Below, one piece after another: positions 1 through 8,327 of a stretch of DNA of 64,000 nucleotides (position 1 is the first letter of the stretch; each line of letters begins with the position of its first letter). The DNA comes from Pseudomonadota bacterium (lineage in GTDB: Bacteria; Pseudomonadota; Gammaproteobacteria; Burkholderiales; Gallionellaceae), in NCBI GenBank assembly GCA_021800795.1, contig JAJYYO010000002.1, positions 62,001 through 126,000 on the forward strand. Reading direction: 5' to 3'. The notes below the pieces were generated by a model. That model worked only from the letters and a program-made list of their open reading frames with translations, was not told the origin of the DNA and made no database searches. Position numbers and translations under genes: made by a program.

Positions 1-148
1 TGTTCGATAATATTGGCGAAGCTCCCAAAGCCATTAACGAAAAAATAACGATAAAACCAACGATCGTATTGATCATCCCACTTCCCGCATAACGTGTGAG
101 ATACGCCGCCTCCTTCCACCAATCAGGCGTAAATTGCTTATTGATCAT
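1..148 (-). CDS. GtrA-like membrane protein (partial, 5' end only)
   Basis: The minus strand reads from an ATG at 148 to the window edge without a stop, giving 49 codons. The peptide has a short polar start, then RYAGSGMINTIVGF and a hydrophobic helix, which matches the beginning of GtrA-like proteins. These are small four-helix membrane proteins thought to flip undecaprenyl-phosphate-linked sugars. The start overlaps the 3' end of the SDR-GT2 gene by 11 bases, so the two are probably translationally coupled. The pairing fits, because the GT2 half of the neighbour is GtrB-like and would make the lipid-linked sugar that GtrA flips. The rest of the gene lies outside the window. Confidence 0.75.
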   Translation of the reverse strand, partial: MINKQFTPDWWKEAAYLTRYAGSGMINTIVGFIVIFSLMALGASPILSN

Positions 149-1799
149 CGCTTCGGTGCTTTATATTAACGCTACTTTCTACTATATAAAGGGGGCGACC
201 TTTAACTTCCCGGTAGATTTTACTAATATAAACACCGAGAATCCCCGTTGAAAGCAATTGTATTCCCCCAAAAAACAAAATGATCACAGTCAGAGATGTC
301 CATCCACGAATAGTGACTGTCGGATCTATAATTCTGCTTACGATTAAAATCACTGCAAGAACAAAACTTATCGAAGTTATAAAAAGTCCTGCCAAGCTGG
401 AAAAATAGAGCGGCTTTTCAGTAAAGGAAGTTAGGCCATTCAGCGCAAAATTGACATATTTTTTGAATGAAAATGTCGATACCCCAGCGTAGCGCTTATC
501 CCTTTCGTATACCACGCCGACTTGCGGATAACCAACCCAGGCCACCATGCCTCTGTAATAACGATTTTCCTCCTTCATTTTTTTCAAAGACTCTATAACA
601 ACTCTGTCTATCAGACGAAAATCCCCTGTGTCTTTGGGTATTTTCGTTTCACTCAAACTGCCAATAACCCGGTAATATAATTTTGCGGTCAATTTAAATA
701 ACGGATTTACCCCCTGCCGGTTGGGCCGCACACCGTAAACAACTTTATATCCTTTGTCCCACTTTGAAATTAAATTTAGAATAATTTCAGGCGGGTCTTG
801 CAGATCGTCATCGATCACGACAGCAATTTCTCCGCGTGAAAAATCAATGCCGGCAGTTATGCCGATTTGATTGCCAAAATTACGGGAAAAATTAATCAGT
901 TTTACCGCAGGATCTGTTTGAGCAAGCAGCTTTAATTTGTGTAGCGTATTGTCTGTGCTGAAGTCATTGATAAAAATTAATTCATGCTCAAATCTCGGGG
1001 ACAATTGATCGAGAACACTTTTTGTTCTGCGGTAAAACTCCTCAATTCCATGTTCTTCGTTATAAGTCGGAACGATCACAGAAAGAAGCTTAGAGGGATG
1101 CAGCAGATGCCCGAAATATTTATTCAGAGCAGCTTGTACATAATCATCACCGAAGCCTATATTCAATTCGGCTAAAATAATCTTTATTTCTGAAATATCA
1201 ATATCATAGCTCGTGCCTTTGCTGACCAACATGCAATTCGCCGGGATTCCGATGAAATCCTCTATATCCCGAACAAGTTGTAAAACCGGGGTTTGATGCG
1301 TGCTGGCAATATTGATTATCTGGTTTAAACAAAGGCCCCCACTCAATACATCGCCAATGATCGCATGTACATCATCAATGTCTATTAGATTTTTTTGAGC
1401 ATGCTTCCACAACTCGAAAGGTTTCTGATTTGAGATTGCATCAACAAGGTAATTGACCAAGCTGGACTTGGCATCTGAAAGACCCAACACCTGGGGCAAA
1501 CGAAAGATGTAAAAATTTTTTGCTGAGTCCTGTATCAACTTTTCCATACGGACTTTATGTTGTACATATGGGGTGTGACCCACTTCCGGATCAACAATGC
1601 TGCATGAGCTGAAATATACAAAAATGGCATTAGGATGCTTTGACAACGCTGCACTGACAGCAGCTTCCTCATCCTGAATTATTTTTTCATCTTTAATAGC
1701 TGAGTCATTAACTCCGCCCGCAAAGATCAGATATTTCGACTGCAAGGAATAGTCGATGAACCGGTTTGCAATAACACCATTACCAATAACCATGCGCAT
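138..1799 (-). CDS. Fusion of an SDR (NAD-dependent epimerase/dehydratase-like) domain with a GtrB-like GT2 glycosyltransferase
   Basis: This 553-residue protein has two parts. Residues 1-230 look like an extended short-chain dehydrogenase/reductase: a GxGxxA nucleotide loop (G6, G8, A11), serines at 64-65 and a YxxxK pair (Y78, K82). Residues 238-450 are a GT2 fold beginning VIVPTYNEE with an acidic DDD at 330-332. Two membrane helices follow at about 465-487 and 502-525, the layout of GtrB/ArnC/DPM1-type polyprenyl-phosphate glycosyltransferases. Neither half is visibly broken. The GT2 part would load a sugar onto undecaprenyl phosphate at the inner membrane. The SDR part may prepare the sugar donor, but that is inference. 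The next gene is GtrA-like. No clear Shine-Dalgarno is seen, and M3 is a possible alternative start. Confidence 0.8.
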   Translation of the reverse strand: MRMVIGNGVIANRFIDYSLQSKYLIFAGGVNDSAIKDEKIIQDEEAAVSAALSKHPNAIFVYFSSCSIVDPEVGHTPYVQHKVRMEKLIQDSAKNFYIFRLPQVLGLSDAKSSLVNYLVDAISNQKPFELWKHAQKNLIDIDDVHAIIGDVLSGGLCLNQIINIASTHQTPVLQLVRDIEDFIGIPANCMLVSKGTSYDIDISEIKIILAELNIGFGDDYVQAALNKYFGHLLHPSKLLSVIVPTYNEEHGIEEFYRRTKSVLDQLSPRFEHELIFINDFSTDNTLHKLKLLAQTDPAVKLINFSRNFGNQIGITAGIDFSRGEIAVVIDDDLQDPPEIILNLISKWDKGYKVVYGVRPNRQGVNPLFKLTAKLYYRVIGSLSETKIPKDTGDFRLIDRVVIESLKKMKEENRYYRGMVAWVGYPQVGVVYERDKRYAGVSTFSFKKYVNFALNGLTSFTEKPLYFSSLAGLFITSISFVLAVILIVSRIIDPTVTIRGWTSLTVIILFFGGIQLLSTGILGVYISKIYREVKGRPLYIVESSVNIKHRSDDQ

Positions 1800-1845
1800 A
1801 TATTTGCCCGAGTATTCAAGGATAAAGTAATTTATCTAACTAACA

Positions 1846-2574
1846 TTACTTTCTAACCACGGCCAAGATTGAAACACCGAATGGCAAACTTACAAACCTA
1901 AGGAGGTATTTTTCAATGCCGAAAATTTTCTCAAGAATATAGTTCAATGGCCTGCTGGGCATGTCCACATCTGATGCCCCATCACGCTTCAACAAGTTAT
2001 TCAGCATACGTACTACAAAGACAGCGGGGAAAAGCAGCGTATTAAAATACGATATTTTTTCTACCGTGAATCCGGCCTGTACCAGCTTGGAATTGAGTTC
2101 TGATAGTGTGTACCTGCGCTTGTGCTCATTCAATTCGTCAAATGATGACCATAGAAACATATATGCAGGAACGGTTATTACCGCTTTTCCTCCAGAAACA
2201 AGACGGGAACGTATCGATTTTAGTGAATCAATATCACGATCTACATGCTCAATCACATCCAGAGCTGTAATGAGGTCGAAAAAGTCCTCTTCATAAGGGA
2301 TTTGATCCGGCAATATCCCCTTCTCTACCCTGCCATTAAATATCTCTTTGCTAAAATTAATAGCCTCATCTGACATATCCATGCCGAAAGGTTGCCCAAT
2401 ATTTTCAAGGGCATTAAGCATCAAACCACTGCCGCAGCCGATATCTAGAACTTTTACATCACCACTTTTGCGTAGGTATATATTGATCGTGTCTAGTACA
2501 ATTTCTTTTTTGGTAACGAACCACCAGTGTTTTTTCTGGATTTCAAAGAAAATTCGGTACATATTTATGTTCAT
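1846..2574 (-). CDS. Class I SAM-dependent methyltransferase
   Basis: The 242-residue protein has a clear Rossmann methyltransferase fold. Motif I is VLDIGCGSG at about 42-50, followed by an acidic turn GMDMSDEAI and the LDVIEHVDRD segment typical of Methyltransf_11/23 proteins. The C-terminal third carries a hydrophobic stretch and a basic segment that may sit against the membrane. The substrate cannot be read from the sequence. Its place between GT4 genes and the SDR-GT2 gene suggests methylation of a sugar or lipid-linked intermediate of the surface polysaccharide. It is separated from the upstream GT4 gene by about 360 bases, so it may have its own promoter. Confidence 0.8.
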   Translation of the reverse strand: MNINMYRIFFEIQKKHWWFVTKKEIVLDTINIYLRKSGDVKVLDIGCGSGLMLNALENIGQPFGMDMSDEAINFSKEIFNGRVEKGILPDQIPYEEDFFDLITALDVIEHVDRDIDSLKSIRSRLVSGGKAVITVPAYMFLWSSFDELNEHKRRYTLSELNSKLVQAGFTVEKISYFNTLLFPAVFVVRMLNNLLKRDGASDVDMPSRPLNYILEKIFGIEKYLLRFVSLPFGVSILAVVRK

Positions 2575-2936
2575 AATTCAGGTGATTCCTTATCGTGTTC
2601 AACTTGTATTGTCTAAAACTCACTTAATTAATAAGTGTAGTCGATATCACTGCTCCAGCTTAGCAACATAATCATATAAAACAGGTGAATAGCACTTCTT
2701 TATCCGTAGAAATGCTGCTCTATTGAATGCCATGCTACCAGGCTAACGCAAATGTCAACGGAAGACCGTTAACGTATTTAATAGAAACTATAGGATTGAA
2801 ATTGGTAATCTCAGCATGCGTAATAACCCGTATGATCAGTTCAACAACAAAAACATGTATTACATACATACCGAAGTCACCTAATACATAAACTCATTAT
2901 CAGCACCAGTTGCCACGATATCTGTAAATTAATTGC
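2575..2936. other. AT-rich intergenic stretch, no convincing gene
   Basis: This 362-base gap is the longest apparently gene-free stretch in the island. It contains a weak hairpin (AACGG 2757-2761 pairing with CCGTT 2766-2770). A 28-codon minus-strand frame (2647-2733, beginning MAFNRAAFLRIKK) could be the decayed 3' end of a lost gene, but it matches nothing I recognise and has no good ribosome site. A promoter for the downstream methyltransferase could lie here, but I cannot point to a clear -35/-10 pair. Confidence 0.5.
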
Positions 2937-4502
2937 TCATACAGCAGTGCCTTTCTGTTCTTTTTGGTATCGGACCTCTACCTCCTGGTGCTTATTTACA
3001 ATCGTCATTGACGTTGGAAATGAGAGAATTTTGACAGCCAACCGTCTGATGCCTGAATATTTTCTTATCAATTTTTTCATCATAAAAAATAATTTTGGTC
3101 TTGACGCTACTGCGCGGTATGATTTATTTGTTAATTTAATAAAATACCTTCCGACTATGCCCCGAAAATAGTTGTTTTGGGCAACCTCTCCCCTCTGCTC
3201 ATCGTATCCGACCGCAAAAACATTCCTGATCTTCTCGCTATCCTCCAACGATAATTTTAGACTCGGCTTTTGTTCACTCCATCCTGCCAATATGGCATTA
3301 AGGTTGAAAAATGCTTGTCTGGAAATCGTACATTGATTTACCAGGCGACTCATTTCAATTAGAGCGTCAGCATATCCCTGCGGGGAGAAATTTTCAGCAG
3401 CGTACAACGCAGCTTTTTCACCTAATTTCCAGCGAAAAGTTACATCACTGGACAGTTTCACTAGTGCATTTTTGATATCTTCCGCCTCGCTTTCCGGCGA
3501 TACCTTTAACACACAATCGTCCGGCAACTCACTGTAAAATCCGGTATCCGTAACTACTATTGCCTTGCCACAGAGCATAGCCTCTATAGTTGAAGCAGAA
3601 GCCGCCTCTAGTGTCGGCCATCTCAGGCAGCACGCCACATCGGCATTGGCTAACTCACGCGCCAGAGTTTCGTCGTCGACCTCGCCCCTAATTACTAGGT
3701 GCACTCCCAGCTCTTTCGCCAATGCCAACAATTCTCCGGCAACATCCTGCTCTACTGCGCCAACCAGGCGATATACAACCTTATTTCGCAAGTCATCGCT
3801 TTGACCAATCGCCTTAATTACACTTGGCGCCCGCTTGTTTGCATTGACATGCCCAACAGTAATTACTATCAACTCATCCGCTTTTGAATCTTTAACCTGT
3901 TCTTGATACTGCCTGGGCTTTTCATAAGCCAGCGGAACAACGGTAACAGGGCCTGCACAAGCGCTGTCTAGACGCTCTCTATCCCATGCAGAATGTACAA
4001 TCACCCCTGCTGACATTGATGCTATCCATTCGGTCATGGGCATGGACTTGCATGTGCCTTGAATAAACGATGCCGAATCACTATGACAAAAATATTGCTC
4101 ATACTTTTTGTCATAGAGCCGTTCCAGCACCTCTGCAACCTCAGCTGTCGAATGCTCTTTCGCCCAGCCAAAAAATAAATGTCCCAGAAAATAGTCGTGC
4201 AGACATACAAGACCAGGCAATTTTGGCATCCAATCCAAACATCCGCAATGATATTCAAAGTTATTACCAACCTGATAAATCAAGGCATCAGCTTTATCTG
4301 CTGCTTTATTTACCAGGACTTTGTCTGTCCAGGCAACAACTTCGCAAGGGAATGAATGTGCAGCATCCTTCAACAAGAAGGATGCTTCAGTCCGCACAAT
4401 GGTTACAACGTGACCATTTTTTACCAGTGCCTGCACCACTAAACAGGTCATGCGGCCTATTGCTGACTTGATCAGCCCCGGAGTAAAAATAACCAAATTC
4501 AT
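2937..4502 (-). CDS. GT4-family glycosyltransferase with C-terminal extension
   Basis: The 521-residue protein begins with a GT-B N-terminal domain (MNLVIFTPGL, then GRMTCLVVQALVKNGHVVTIV) and contains the GT4 donor-site EX7E motif (LEAASASTIEAMLCGK), the usual mark of retaining GT-B enzymes. About 130 residues follow the normal end of the GT4 fold. They are basic and helical, have no recognised motif, and could anchor the enzyme to membrane or partners. The start overlaps the preceding GT4 gene by four bases (ATGA), so the three GT4 genes form a translationally coupled run. It is likely a mannosyl- or deoxyaminohexosyl-transferase of the polysaccharide; the acceptor and donor are not known. 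Confidence 0.8.
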   Translation of the reverse strand: MNLVIFTPGLIKSAIGRMTCLVVQALVKNGHVVTIVRTEASFLLKDAAHSFPCEVVAWTDKVLVNKAADKADALIYQVGNNFEYHCGCLDWMPKLPGLVCLHDYFLGHLFFGWAKEHSTAEVAEVLERLYDKKYEQYFCHSDSASFIQGTCKSMPMTEWIASMSAGVIVHSAWDRERLDSACAGPVTVVPLAYEKPRQYQEQVKDSKADELIVITVGHVNANKRAPSVIKAIGQSDDLRNKVVYRLVGAVEQDVAGELLALAKELGVHLVIRGEVDDETLARELANADVACCLRWPTLEAASASTIEAMLCGKAIVVTDTGFYSELPDDCVLKVSPESEAEDIKNALVKLSSDVTFRWKLGEKAALYAAENFSPQGYADALIEMSRLVNQCTISRQAFFNLNAILAGWSEQKPSLKLSLEDSEKIRNVFAVGYDEQRGEVAQNNYFRGIVGRYFIKLTNKSYRAVASRPKLFFMMKKLIRKYSGIRRLAVKILSFPTSMTIVNKHQEVEVRYQKEQKGTAV

Positions 4503-5536
4503 TCAAGCAACCTCTTGATAGTGTTTTCCCAGGTCGCACCAAAACTTTCCCATAACGCTCGGGTTGACTCACCCATCATGCGAGTATGTTCAGGTTGTCT
4601 GTGTGCAATCGCCATACTTTCTGCCAACGCTTTTGGCTCCGGCGCCGCAATCCATCCCGTTTCCCCATCCCTTACCAACCCGAGCACCCCCCCGCTATCA
4701 CTCGCTGTAATAACCGGCTTTCCTGCTGTGGCAGCTTCCATAGCTACATAACCGAATGAGTCTTCGTCAAACGGGATGTATGCACATGCCAGAGCCCCAT
4801 TTACATAGTTCGCCAGAACTTCTCGATCCATAAAGCGCAGGTCAAGCTTAACGCGATCTGAAAGATCATACTTTTCAACCAGTTCCAGCAGACGTTGCGC
4901 ATCCCCGTGTGAATCAGGAGGCCCCGCAACGACAAGCTTGAGTCCAACCGGCAGATATTGCATGGCTTCAACCAGCAGGTGCTGACGTTTCATCGAATTT
5001 ACTCGCCCCCCCGCAAAAATATAGCCTTCCGACTTTTGCCCGGAAAATAATTCCGGGTTATTCAAAGGCGGTAGTAATACTTCAGCATTAAAACCGTTGT
5101 AGTGCTTAAGGCGCCCCCTGGTGACTTCAGAGTTTGTAAAAATTCTTCGACTTTCCTCAAATGCATCACCGTCTGCATTTCGTATCACAGCCCGAATGCT
5201 ATCCCCATCCGGCCCATAAGAAATACTACTTTGCCCAGCATCAAACAAATCGTAAGCTTGACGATACTGATGCAATAACCACAATGTCTTCCTCGGATGG
5301 CGAATCAGGTAGGCCGGAAACTTCAATGCAATTACATGATCAACGTTTGTCAGTTCAAACGCCCGCACCATCAACATTTGAGATGCGACTCCTTCTGCGG
5401 GTTCCCATCTAAACGGTATCCGCAATATTTCCGCATCGTGCCCAAAAATTGTAAGTTGCTTTTGCAAATTGGCTGCCAATTCTTCGGCACCGCCCCAAAT
5501 AAAGGGAGCTACATTATTTACTATTAGCACTTTCAT
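4499..5536 (-). CDS. GT4-family glycosyltransferase
   Basis: This 345-residue GT-B enzyme has an N-terminal glycine-rich acceptor loop (APFIWGGAEELAANLQ) and a C-terminal donor half with FAGGRVNSMKRQHLLVEAM and the acidic DEDSFGYVAMEAATAGKPV signature, in which the first glutamate of EX7E is replaced by D/E at a shifted position. It resembles the next gene upstream in length and in motif order, suggesting an old duplication. Four-base overlaps join it to both neighbours. It probably adds one residue of the polysaccharide repeat or adaptor in the cytoplasm; the specificity cannot be inferred. Confidence 0.8.
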   Translation of the reverse strand: MKVLIVNNVAPFIWGGAEELAANLQKQLTIFGHDAEILRIPFRWEPAEGVASQMLMVRAFELTNVDHVIALKFPAYLIRHPRKTLWLLHQYRQAYDLFDAGQSSISYGPDGDSIRAVIRNADGDAFEESRRIFTNSEVTRGRLKHYNGFNAEVLLPPLNNPELFSGQKSEGYIFAGGRVNSMKRQHLLVEAMQYLPVGLKLVVAGPPDSHGDAQRLLELVEKYDLSDRVKLDLRFMDREVLANYVNGALACAYIPFDEDSFGYVAMEAATAGKPVITASDSGGVLGLVRDGETGWIAAPEPKALAESMAIAHRQPEHTRMMGESTRALWESFGATWENTIKRLLE

Positions 5537-6570
5537 GCCAGCAACCTACTGACTACATGTTCCCATGAAATATTGAGCTCACCTATTCTGGTCAAAGCAT
5601 TACGCCCCATATCCCGTGCCTTTGCCCGATCCAGATACATCGCGTCCATAGCTTCCGCCAGCGCCTTGGGGTCTGGTTCCGTCAACAAGCCGTTATATTT
5701 ATCCGTCACCAGCTCCAACACGCCGCCCGAGTCATGTGTACTTATGATCGGTTTTCCAGAATGACTGGCCTCAAGGCTTGGGTAACCATATGAGTCCTCG
5801 TCCAGCGGCAAGTATGCTGCAGCCAGGCATTCGCTCAATATCTTTATTTTTTCTTCCTCACTGATCCAACGATCTTCAAATGCCACTCGATTTTCGAGCC
5901 TGTATTTTACAATGACTGATCTCAATTCATTTGCATAAGTGCTATTTGAAGCCTTGCCCGCTATTCTCAGCCTTACTGGGGTAATAGTATGACGCATTGC
6001 CTCCAGCAATAGATGCTGTCGCTTATGATGTTCCACACGACAAACATAGGCAATCTCATCATTGAATCCCTGGCAGTGGAATTGTTCAGGCTGGGCTATC
6101 GGTGGATACAGGACCTCACTATCGAGACGGTTATATGTCCTCAATCGCTCCGACATCACCCTGGAATTGGTAAAAATACTTTTTGCCTCCTTCAGCGCTG
6201 CAGTATCGCTTTCATGGAGAGCCGCTCGGATTGCGCGGTGATGCGCATCATCCGGAAAAGTGCGATAGGGCGTATCCCATAGATCGTAGAATACCCGTAC
6301 GTGATGAATGAACCACAGCACCTTGTTCGGATGCGGAATAAAATGAGCAGGTGGTCGGAAGCAAATCACACGATCCGCTGATTCCGTCAAATCAACCCAG
6401 CGGTATGCCATCATCTGGGTAAACAATAAGTCGGGCGCATCAACTTGTGGCAGATATATCCGCTCCACTTGATGCCCGGCAACCTTGAGTTCCGTTTCCA
6501 GCCACTCGACAATGTTTCTGTATCCGCCTTGTACAAACGGAACGAACGAGGAGCAAAGCGCAATCTTCAT
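5533..6570 (-). CDS. GT4-family glycosyltransferase
   Basis: The 345-residue GT-B enzyme shares the layout of its downstream neighbour: an N-terminal loop VPFVQGGYRNIVEWLE, a central YVCRVEHHKRQHLLLEAM segment, and the donor-site signature DEDSYGYPSLEASHSGKPI. It overlaps per at its start and the next GT4 gene at its end by four bases each. The tight coupling to an aminotransferase makes an aminosugar such as perosamine a plausible donor, but this rests on context only. Confidence 0.8.
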   Translation of the reverse strand: MKIALCSSFVPFVQGGYRNIVEWLETELKVAGHQVERIYLPQVDAPDLLFTQMMAYRWVDLTESADRVICFRPPAHFIPHPNKVLWFIHHVRVFYDLWDTPYRTFPDDAHHRAIRAALHESDTAALKEAKSIFTNSRVMSERLRTYNRLDSEVLYPPIAQPEQFHCQGFNDEIAYVCRVEHHKRQHLLLEAMRHTITPVRLRIAGKASNSTYANELRSVIVKYRLENRVAFEDRWISEEEKIKILSECLAAAYLPLDEDSYGYPSLEASHSGKPIISTHDSGGVLELVTDKYNGLLTEPDPKALAEAMDAMYLDRAKARDMGRNALTRIGELNISWEHVVSRLLA

Positions 6571-7673
6571 AGTGCGGCCAAAGCCACCGCCAGACTTTTA
6601 GCCACCCGATCCACGTCTTCTTTTGTCAAAGACTGATGCGTTGGCAGGTTAATTCCGCGTTGTGCCCACATATCTGCCACCGGATAAACAGCGTCTTCTT
6701 TGTAGGGCGGTAATATATGCATTGGATAAAAGACAGGGCGAGTTTCAATTCCCTCCACATCCAATATCTGCATGACGGTATCGCGCTCTTTTTCCCCGCC
6801 ATTTTTCAAAAAAATGGTGTACATCCAATATACCTGGCGCGCCCACGTAGACTCTCGTGGCAACTGGATTCGATCTGCCAGATTCTGAAGTGCTTCATCA
6901 TACCAACGCCCAAGACGATCCCGGTCAGCCAGCGCAGTGCCGATATTTTCCATTTGGGCCAGCCCGATAGCGGCCTGTATGTTTGTCATTCGATAGTTGT
7001 AGCCGATAACCGGAAACCAGTACCGGCGTGCGGGATCCATCCCCTGCCCGCGGTGCAAACGAAGCTTTTCCGCCAATTCATCATCGTTAGTGGTAACCAT
7101 GCCGCCCTCACCCGTCGTCACGATTTTATTACCAAAAAAACTAAAAACTGCGCAATCACTCAAACCACCCACTTTGACGCCAAAATACTCAGCTCCGTGC
7201 GCTTCGGCTGCGTCCTCTACCACAAACAAACCATGCCGTTTAGCAATTTCATTGATTGGCCCCATCTCAGCCGGATGACCATAGAGATGCACAGGGATAA
7301 TGCCTTTTGTTTTTGGCGTTATTCTTTTCTCGATATCGTGTGGGTTCAGATTCATCGTACTTTGGCATACATCAGCAAATACCGGGGTGGCGCCGCAATA
7401 CCTGACTGCATTTGCCGTAGCGATATAAGTTACTGTAGGCACGATTACCTCATCTCCGGGCTCTAACCCAAGTACAACAAGCGCCAAATGTAAGGCAGTC
7501 GTACCGTTGTTTGTAGCAATTGCATGCTTGACATTGCAAAACTTGGCAAAGGCATTTTCAAATGCGCCAATATACTTGCCATTTGAAGAAATCCAGGTTG
7601 TTTCCAAACAATCGAGAACATAGGCTTTCTCGTTGCCACCCAGCTTAGGCTCGGCCACGGCGATTCTTTTCAA
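6567..7673 (-). CDS. per: DegT/DnrJ/EryC1/StrS aminotransferase, GDP-perosamine synthase-like
   Basis: This 368-residue PLP enzyme has the sugar aminotransferase signature: D154 in VVEDAAEAHG and the Schiff-base lysine K183 in SFFGNKIVTTGEGG. Its opening (CLETTWISSNGKYI) and VHLYGHPAEM resemble what I recall of Per/RfbE, which converts GDP-4-keto-6-deoxy-mannose to GDP-perosamine using glutamate. The start is a TTG at 7673, chosen because a GGAG lies six bases upstream; no ATG fits. manC, which supplies GDP-mannose, is in the same cluster, but gmd, needed for the 4-keto intermediate, is not in the window. An alternative is another 4-amino-sugar synthase such as PglE/WbpE. Confidence 0.75.
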   Translation of the reverse strand: MKRIAVAEPKLGGNEKAYVLDCLETTWISSNGKYIGAFENAFAKFCNVKHAIATNNGTTALHLALVVLGLEPGDEVIVPTVTYIATANAVRYCGATPVFADVCQSTMNLNPHDIEKRITPKTKGIIPVHLYGHPAEMGPINEIAKRHGLFVVEDAAEAHGAEYFGVKVGGLSDCAVFSFFGNKIVTTGEGGMVTTNDDELAEKLRLHRGQGMDPARRYWFPVIGYNYRMTNIQAAIGLAQMENIGTALADRDRLGRWYDEALQNLADRIQLPRESTWARQVYWMYTIFLKNGGEKERDTVMQILDVEGIETRPVFYPMHILPPYKEDAVYPVADMWAQRGINLPTHQSLTKEDVDRVAKSLAVALAAL

Positions 7674-7692
7674 TTTTCACTCCAAACTATAT

Positions 7693-8325
7693 TTAAGAAC
7701 TGCGCACGGGTCGCGCCGGTATACCTACTGCAATTACATTATCCGGTATATCTTTAGTTACAGCAGCACCAGCGCCAATGATGGACCAGTTGCCTACGTT
7801 CACCCCAGGTACTGCACAACTTCCAATCCCCATAAAACTGCCATTCCCAATGGTCACCATGCCCGCCAGCGCGCATCGCGGAGCAATATGGGCAGCCTGA
7901 CCAATTCTACAATCATGGTCAACCGATGCTCCGGTATTTACAATAGCAAAATCTCCAATTTCAGCTTCCGCATTGATGATCGCACCCGCCATTATAGCGA
8001 CGCCAACGCCGATCTTTGCGCTGGGAGAAATCATTGAAAATGGACTTATCGCATTCACTAACTCATAGTGGAATTGTTTTAGCACTCTGGACATTCGCAA
8101 TCTTGTCCGATTTGAACCTATGGCAGCAAATGCCCTGCAAAAACCATCGGCACGCAAATTTTCGATCCATTTATCCCCTACTAGGATAGGCACCCCAAGA
8201 CATTCTTTATGCTCTTCTTCACCGCTTATACAATAAGCAACATGATTTCCGCTTTGCCTTAACAGCTCAATAACCACTTTTGCATGTCCGCCGGCACCAA
8301 TAACAATCACATCTTTGATAGACAT
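7693..8325 (-). CDS. NeuD/PglD-type sugar O/N-acyltransferase (left-handed beta-helix)
   Basis: The 210-residue protein has an N-terminal nucleotide-sugar-binding Rossmann lobe (DVIVIGAGGHAKVVIELL) followed by hexapeptide repeats of the left-handed beta-helix. The catalytic histidine of the family is H137 in NTGASVDHDCRIG. NeuD/PglD/PerB enzymes transfer acetyl from acetyl-CoA to a 4-amino group of a nucleotide sugar. It sits just upstream of per in the same operon, so N-acetylation of the 4-amino sugar made by Per is the natural proposal. The gap to the preceding methyltransferase gene is only two bases. Confidence 0.85.
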   Translation of the reverse strand: MSIKDVIVIGAGGHAKVVIELLRQSGNHVAYCISGEEEHKECLGVPILVGDKWIENLRADGFCRAFAAIGSNRTRLRMSRVLKQFHYELVNAISPFSMISPSAKIGVGVAIMAGAIINAEAEIGDFAIVNTGASVDHDCRIGQAAHIAPRCALAGMVTIGNGSFMGIGSCAVPGVNVGNWSIIGAGAAVTKDIPDNVIAVGIPARPVRSS

Positions 8326-8327
8326 AA

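Noticed and set aside
2647-2733. 28-codon minus-strand frame in the 362-base gap
   Set aside because: No good ribosome site and no family match; could be a decayed gene end, but not enough to call.
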